From Maribacter sp. (lineage in GTDB: Bacteria; Bacteroidota; Bacteroidia; Flavobacteriales; Flavobacteriaceae), in NCBI GenBank assembly GCA_030730545.1, contig JANQUX010000525.1, forward strand, positions 1 through 10,224: a DNA stretch of 10,224 nucleotides, given 5' to 3'. The position numbers were made by a program, and so were the translations under genes. Positions 7,797 to 10,224 of this stretch are shown in pieces (the first letter of the stretch is position 1; every line of letters begins with the position of its first letter). The notes beneath the pieces were generated by a model. It was not told the origin of the DNA and did not search any database. It worked only from the letters and a program-made list of their open reading frames with translations.

Positions 7797-7827
7797 CAAA
7801 ATTATTCTAGCAATAGTTGCTGTACAA
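7797..7827 (-). promoter_or_regulatory. Bacteroidota-type promoter of the 140-residue gene
   Basis: On the minus strand, TTG (7827-7825) is separated by 20 bases from TAATTTTG (7804-7797). This matches the -33 TTG / -7 TAnnTTTG consensus of Bacteroidota vegetative promoters in both sequence and spacing. Transcription would begin near 7793, leaving only about six bases before the ATG at 7787. Confidence 0.65.
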
Positions 7828-7896
7828 GTATCTGTAGTTAATTTTTGTTAACATTTATTAGATTTATTTAAAAAGCTAGAAATGAAGTCATAACCT

Positions 7897-9000
7897 TCAG
7901 AAATCGAATTTTAATTGAACTAAAATTGATTTATTGTCAATTTTTTTAGCTGTTTTATCATCGGTATTTAAGTTAGAAAGCGATATACCGAGCAGTCTTA
8001 CGGAGTTTTGAAGTTCTTCTTGATACAAAAGATCTTTTGCTGTTTCAAGAATCAAGTTTTTGTCTGCAATAAAATAGGGTAATGTTTTACTTCTCGTATT
8101 CAACGTAAAATCACTATACTTTATCTTCAAAGTAATTGTTTTACCTGCAACCTTAGATTTAGACAATCTTCTTTCTAGCTCTTGGGCAATATGATCTAAA
8201 CGCTCGAGCATAAAAATCTCACTACTCAGGTTTTCATTGAAAGTACGCTCTGCACCAACTGATTTAGGAATGCGATGTGGTTTAACTTCGCTATTGTGAA
8301 TACCACGCACCACATGATAATAGTAAGGTCCACTCTTGCCAAAGTTTTCTGCCAGAAATTCTATTGATTTCTTTTTTAGGTCATTACCGGTAAAAATGCC
8401 CAGCTTGTACATTTTTTCAGCAGTTACTTTACCCACGCCGTAAAACTTTCTAATATCTAATTCTTCTAAAAACGGAATTACCTCTTCTGGATTGACCGTT
8501 TTTTGTCCGTTAGGCTTGTTAATATCACTGGCGATTTTGGCAATAAACTTGTTGATAGATATACCTGCGGATGCGTTTAAGCCTGTTTTTTCTAAAATAC
8601 GTTGTCGAATTTCAGTGGCGAGCATAGTAGCCGATGGATTGCCTTTTTTGTTAATCGTTACATCGAGATATGCCTCGTCAAGAGAAAGGGGCTCAACCAG
8701 ATCGGTATATTCGAAAAATATAGAACGTATAATTTTCGAGATTTCTTTATACCGCTCGAACCTTGGTTTTACAAAAGTTAACTGCGGACAGTTTTTCTTA
8801 GCCATAAATCCGCTCATGGCACTACGCACACCAAATTTACGGGCTTCATAATTAGCTGCAGAGACAACACCTCTTTTTTCACTACCACCCACAGCCAAAG
8901 GTTTTCCTTTTAAATCAGGATTATCCAATTCTTCTACAGATGCATAAAACGCATCCATATCAACATGAATAATTTTACGAAGAGGCATTTCATTGGGCAT
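7897..9000 (-). CDS. dinB: DNA polymerase IV (Y-family translesion polymerase)
   Basis: An error-prone polymerase that copies past damaged bases and acts at the replisome through the sliding clamp. It has 367 residues from the ATG at 9000, near the usual length of about 350. In order: DMDAFYASVE (14-23) with the first metal-binding Asp and the Phe-Tyr steric gate; the palm motif SLDEAYLDV (106-114) with catalytic D108 and E109; SAGISINKFIAKIASD and NKPNGQ; a helix-hairpin-helix thumb (FYGVGKVTAEKMYKLG); and the little-finger domain from IPKSVGAERTF. It ends in QLKFDF, which resembles the C-terminal clamp-binding motif of Pol IV. The frame also allows TTG 9006 and ATG 8988 (MPLRKIIHVDMDAF); 8988 and 9000 are both plausible. 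It is divergent from the CYTH gene. No LexA-type box was recognised in the 52-base gap, so SOS control cannot be claimed. Confidence 0.96.
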   Translation of the reverse strand: MPNEMPLRKIIHVDMDAFYASVEELDNPDLKGKPLAVGGSEKRGVVSAANYEARKFGVRSAMSGFMAKKNCPQLTFVKPRFERYKEISKIIRSIFFEYTDLVEPLSLDEAYLDVTINKKGNPSATMLATEIRQRILEKTGLNASAGISINKFIAKIASDINKPNGQKTVNPEEVIPFLEELDIRKFYGVGKVTAEKMYKLGIFTGNDLKKKSIEFLAENFGKSGPYYYHVVRGIHNSEVKPHRIPKSVGAERTFNENLSSEIFMLERLDHIAQELERRLSKSKVAGKTITLKIKYSDFTLNTRSKTLPYFIADKNLILETAKDLLYQEELQNSVRLLGISLSNLNTDDKTAKKIDNKSILVQLKFDF

Positions 9001-9003
9001 AAG

Positions 9004-9011
9004 CAAATTTA
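9004..9011 (-). promoter_or_regulatory. Possible -7 element before dinB
   Basis: On the minus strand, TAAATTTG (9011-9004) fits TAnnTTTG exactly, but no TTG lies at the proper distance upstream. If used, transcription would start near 9000, which would favour the dinB start at ATG 8988 over ATG 9000. Weak evidence. Confidence 0.25.
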
Positions 9012-9052
9012 AGACTTATCTTAGTTCTAGGATAGATGTTTTACCTATAGAT

Positions 9053-9520
9053 ATGATAGAAATAGAACGTAAATTTTTAGTAAAATCTGAAGATTACAAA
9101 ACCAATGCAAGTTCTAGAACAAGAATTGTACAGGGTTTTTTAAATACTGACCCAAATAGAACGGTTAGAATTAGAATTAAGGGAGATTCAGGCTTTATAA
9201 CGGTAAAAGGTAAATCCAATGAAACCGGTACCTCTAGATTTGAGTGGGAAAAAGAAATACTTGTGGAAGAGGCGGAAGCTATGTTGAAATTATGTGAAAA
9301 AGGTATTTTGGATAAATACAGGTATGAAATCGAGATTGGAGATCATGTATATGAAGTCGATGAGTTTTATGGGGATAATAAAGGCTTGACGGTAGCAGAA
9401 ATTGAATTGACAGAAGAAAATGAATCATTTAAAAAACCAGCTTGGCTAGGCGTAGAAGTAACGGGTGAGGTGAAGTATTATAATTCTCAGTTAAGTAAAC
9501 ATCCATTTAAAAGCTGGTAG
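9053..9520 (+). CDS. CYTH-domain triphosphate tunnel metalloenzyme (probable inorganic triphosphatase)
   Basis: CYTH proteins fold into an eight-stranded tunnel that binds triphosphates with a divalent metal. Small bacterial members like this one mostly hydrolyse inorganic tripolyphosphate; some are labelled adenylate cyclase by old naming. It has 155 residues. The signature ExExK is E3-I-E5-R-K7 in MIEIERKFLV. Further tunnel residues visible are R39 and R41 (TVRIRI), K52 and K54 (TVKGK), R62 and E64-E67 (SRFEWEKEI), R90 (KYRYEIE), E101 and D103 (VYEVDEFYGDN), and E116/E118 (VAEIELTEE). The end WLGVEVTGEVKYYNSQL...PFKSW is typical of this subgroup. I chose the ATG at 9053 because the signature begins there. 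An in-frame ATG at 8993 would add 20 unconserved-looking residues and overlap dinB. Divergent from dinB; substrate not provable from sequence. Confidence 0.93.
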   Translation: MIEIERKFLVKSEDYKTNASSRTRIVQGFLNTDPNRTVRIRIKGDSGFITVKGKSNETGTSRFEWEKEILVEEAEAMLKLCEKGILDKYRYEIEIGDHVYEVDEFYGDNKGLTVAEIELTEENESFKKPAWLGVEVTGEVKYYNSQLSKHPFKSW

Positions 9521-9570
9521 GTTTTCTATATTGTAAGTGCCGAATAAAAGTCTTGGCAACCACCTCTTAT

Positions 9571-9966
9571 CTATTCAGCAAATATTCCGTCCTTTTCAAT
9601 AATAGCAATAGGAACAAGGTTATTTTCTGAAACCGTATTTTTCTTGAAAACAAACCTTTTCTCGTACAATTTGTTGTCGGCATAAAAGGTTACAAAGAAT
9701 TCGTTGTTCAACGACAACACATCTTCTTGTACTACTTCGATCTTTTTATAAGAATTAGAATCAACGACACCGATACCGTGTCTCATTATGGAAGTTTTAC
9801 GGTCGTCGTCATAACCTTTTGATACCACCATGGTCATATCAATGGGCGTTGAACGTTTGTTTATAATATAGGCATTCCAATCCTTATCCAAGAATTCTTC
9901 GTTCCACTCGCGTATGATAGCAATGTACACCTCTTTGACAATAGGTATTTCAATGTCTTTTTTCAC
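9571..9966 (-). CDS. Protein of unknown function encoded directly after pheS
   Basis: A 131-residue soluble protein with no signal peptide or membrane segment. It starts MKKDIEIPIVKEVYIAII, with the middle motif DWNAYIINKRSTPIDM (29-44), then a repeating beta-type pattern (MVVSKGYDDDRKTSIMRHGIGVV) and NNEFFVTFYADNKLYEKRFVF. The pattern suggests a small all-beta fold. I recall similar short proteins beside pheS in flavobacteria, some labelled phenylalanyl-tRNA synthetase subunit because of their position, but there is no synthetase motif here. The start is GTG (9966-9964); the next in-frame Met is residue 44, so the GTG is needed to keep the well-formed N-terminus. The pheS TAA lies nine bases upstream in the same frame, so the two are surely one transcript and probably coupled in translation. 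Function unknown. Confidence 0.85.
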   Translation of the reverse strand: MKKDIEIPIVKEVYIAIIREWNEEFLDKDWNAYIINKRSTPIDMTMVVSKGYDDDRKTSIMRHGIGVVDSNSYKKIEVVQEDVLSLNNEFFVTFYADNKLYEKRFVFKKNTVSENNLVPIAIIEKDGIFAE

Positions 9967-9975
9967 AAAATGAAT

Positions 9976-10224
<249 letters not shown>

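Noticed and set aside
8492..8851. Plus-strand open frame of 119 codons inside dinB
   Set aside because: It is antisense to the palm domain of the polymerase and has no recognisable features or promoter.
8993..9052. Longer start for the CYTH protein at ATG 8993
   Set aside because: The family signature begins at the ATG at 9053; the extra 20 residues resemble nothing known and would overlap the dinB start.
9521..9570. Possible terminator between the CYTH gene and the post-pheS gene
   Set aside because: Only 4-bp pairings (tgcc with ggca) with a large loop and no T-run could be found; too weak to call.

Overview
The window looks like ordinary chromosomal DNA from a marine-type member of the Flavobacteriaceae (Bacteroidota). 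Four things suggest this: a low G+C, A/T-rich background; protein types typical of flavobacteria (a CYTH phosphatase starting MIEIERKFLV and a PAS protein with a YDNAV/SWDFY head); no Shine-Dalgarno sequences at most starts; and one clear Bacteroidota-type promoter (TTG-N20-TAnnTTTG). The genus cannot be told from the sequence alone.

Layout, left to right. The + strand opens with the 3' end of pyruvate kinase (pyk, to 575). It faces a minus-strand PAS-domain gene (646-1170) across a shared bidirectional terminator (596-626). Next comes a minus-strand tripartite RND efflux operon, transcribed right to left: a lipoprotein adaptor (7219-6134), an AcrB-like HAE1 pump (6113-2865) and a NodT/TolC-type outer-membrane lipoprotein (2878-1430). 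It is closed by a strong 14-bp-stem terminator (1371-1403). Upstream of it on the same strand is a 140-residue secreted or membrane protein of unknown function (7787-7365) with its own well-formed promoter. Then come DNA polymerase IV (dinB, minus, 9000-7897) and, divergent from it, a CYTH/triphosphate tunnel phosphatase (plus, 9053-9520). The right edge holds a minus-strand pair: the 3' end of pheS and a conserved-looking 131-residue protein of unknown function (9966-9571) that starts at GTG, nine bases after the pheS stop and in the same frame.

How it works together. The adaptor, pump and outer-membrane channel should form one envelope-spanning complex driven by the proton gradient. The pump keeps the proton-relay residues (D408, D409, K939, R971), but by eye it has lost the phenylalanine cluster of the AcrB drug pocket, so its substrates may not be the usual aromatic drugs. 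No TetR, MarR or two-component regulator lies beside the operon within the window. The other genes are housekeeping (pyk, pheS), DNA damage tolerance (dinB), phosphohydrolase (CYTH) or signalling (PAS).

I saw no CRISPR array, insertion sequence, integrase, phage gene, tRNA or rRNA, and nothing I would call a new system. The points most worth a second look are the altered pump pocket, the unknown 140-residue protein next to the efflux operon, and the unknown gene following pheS.
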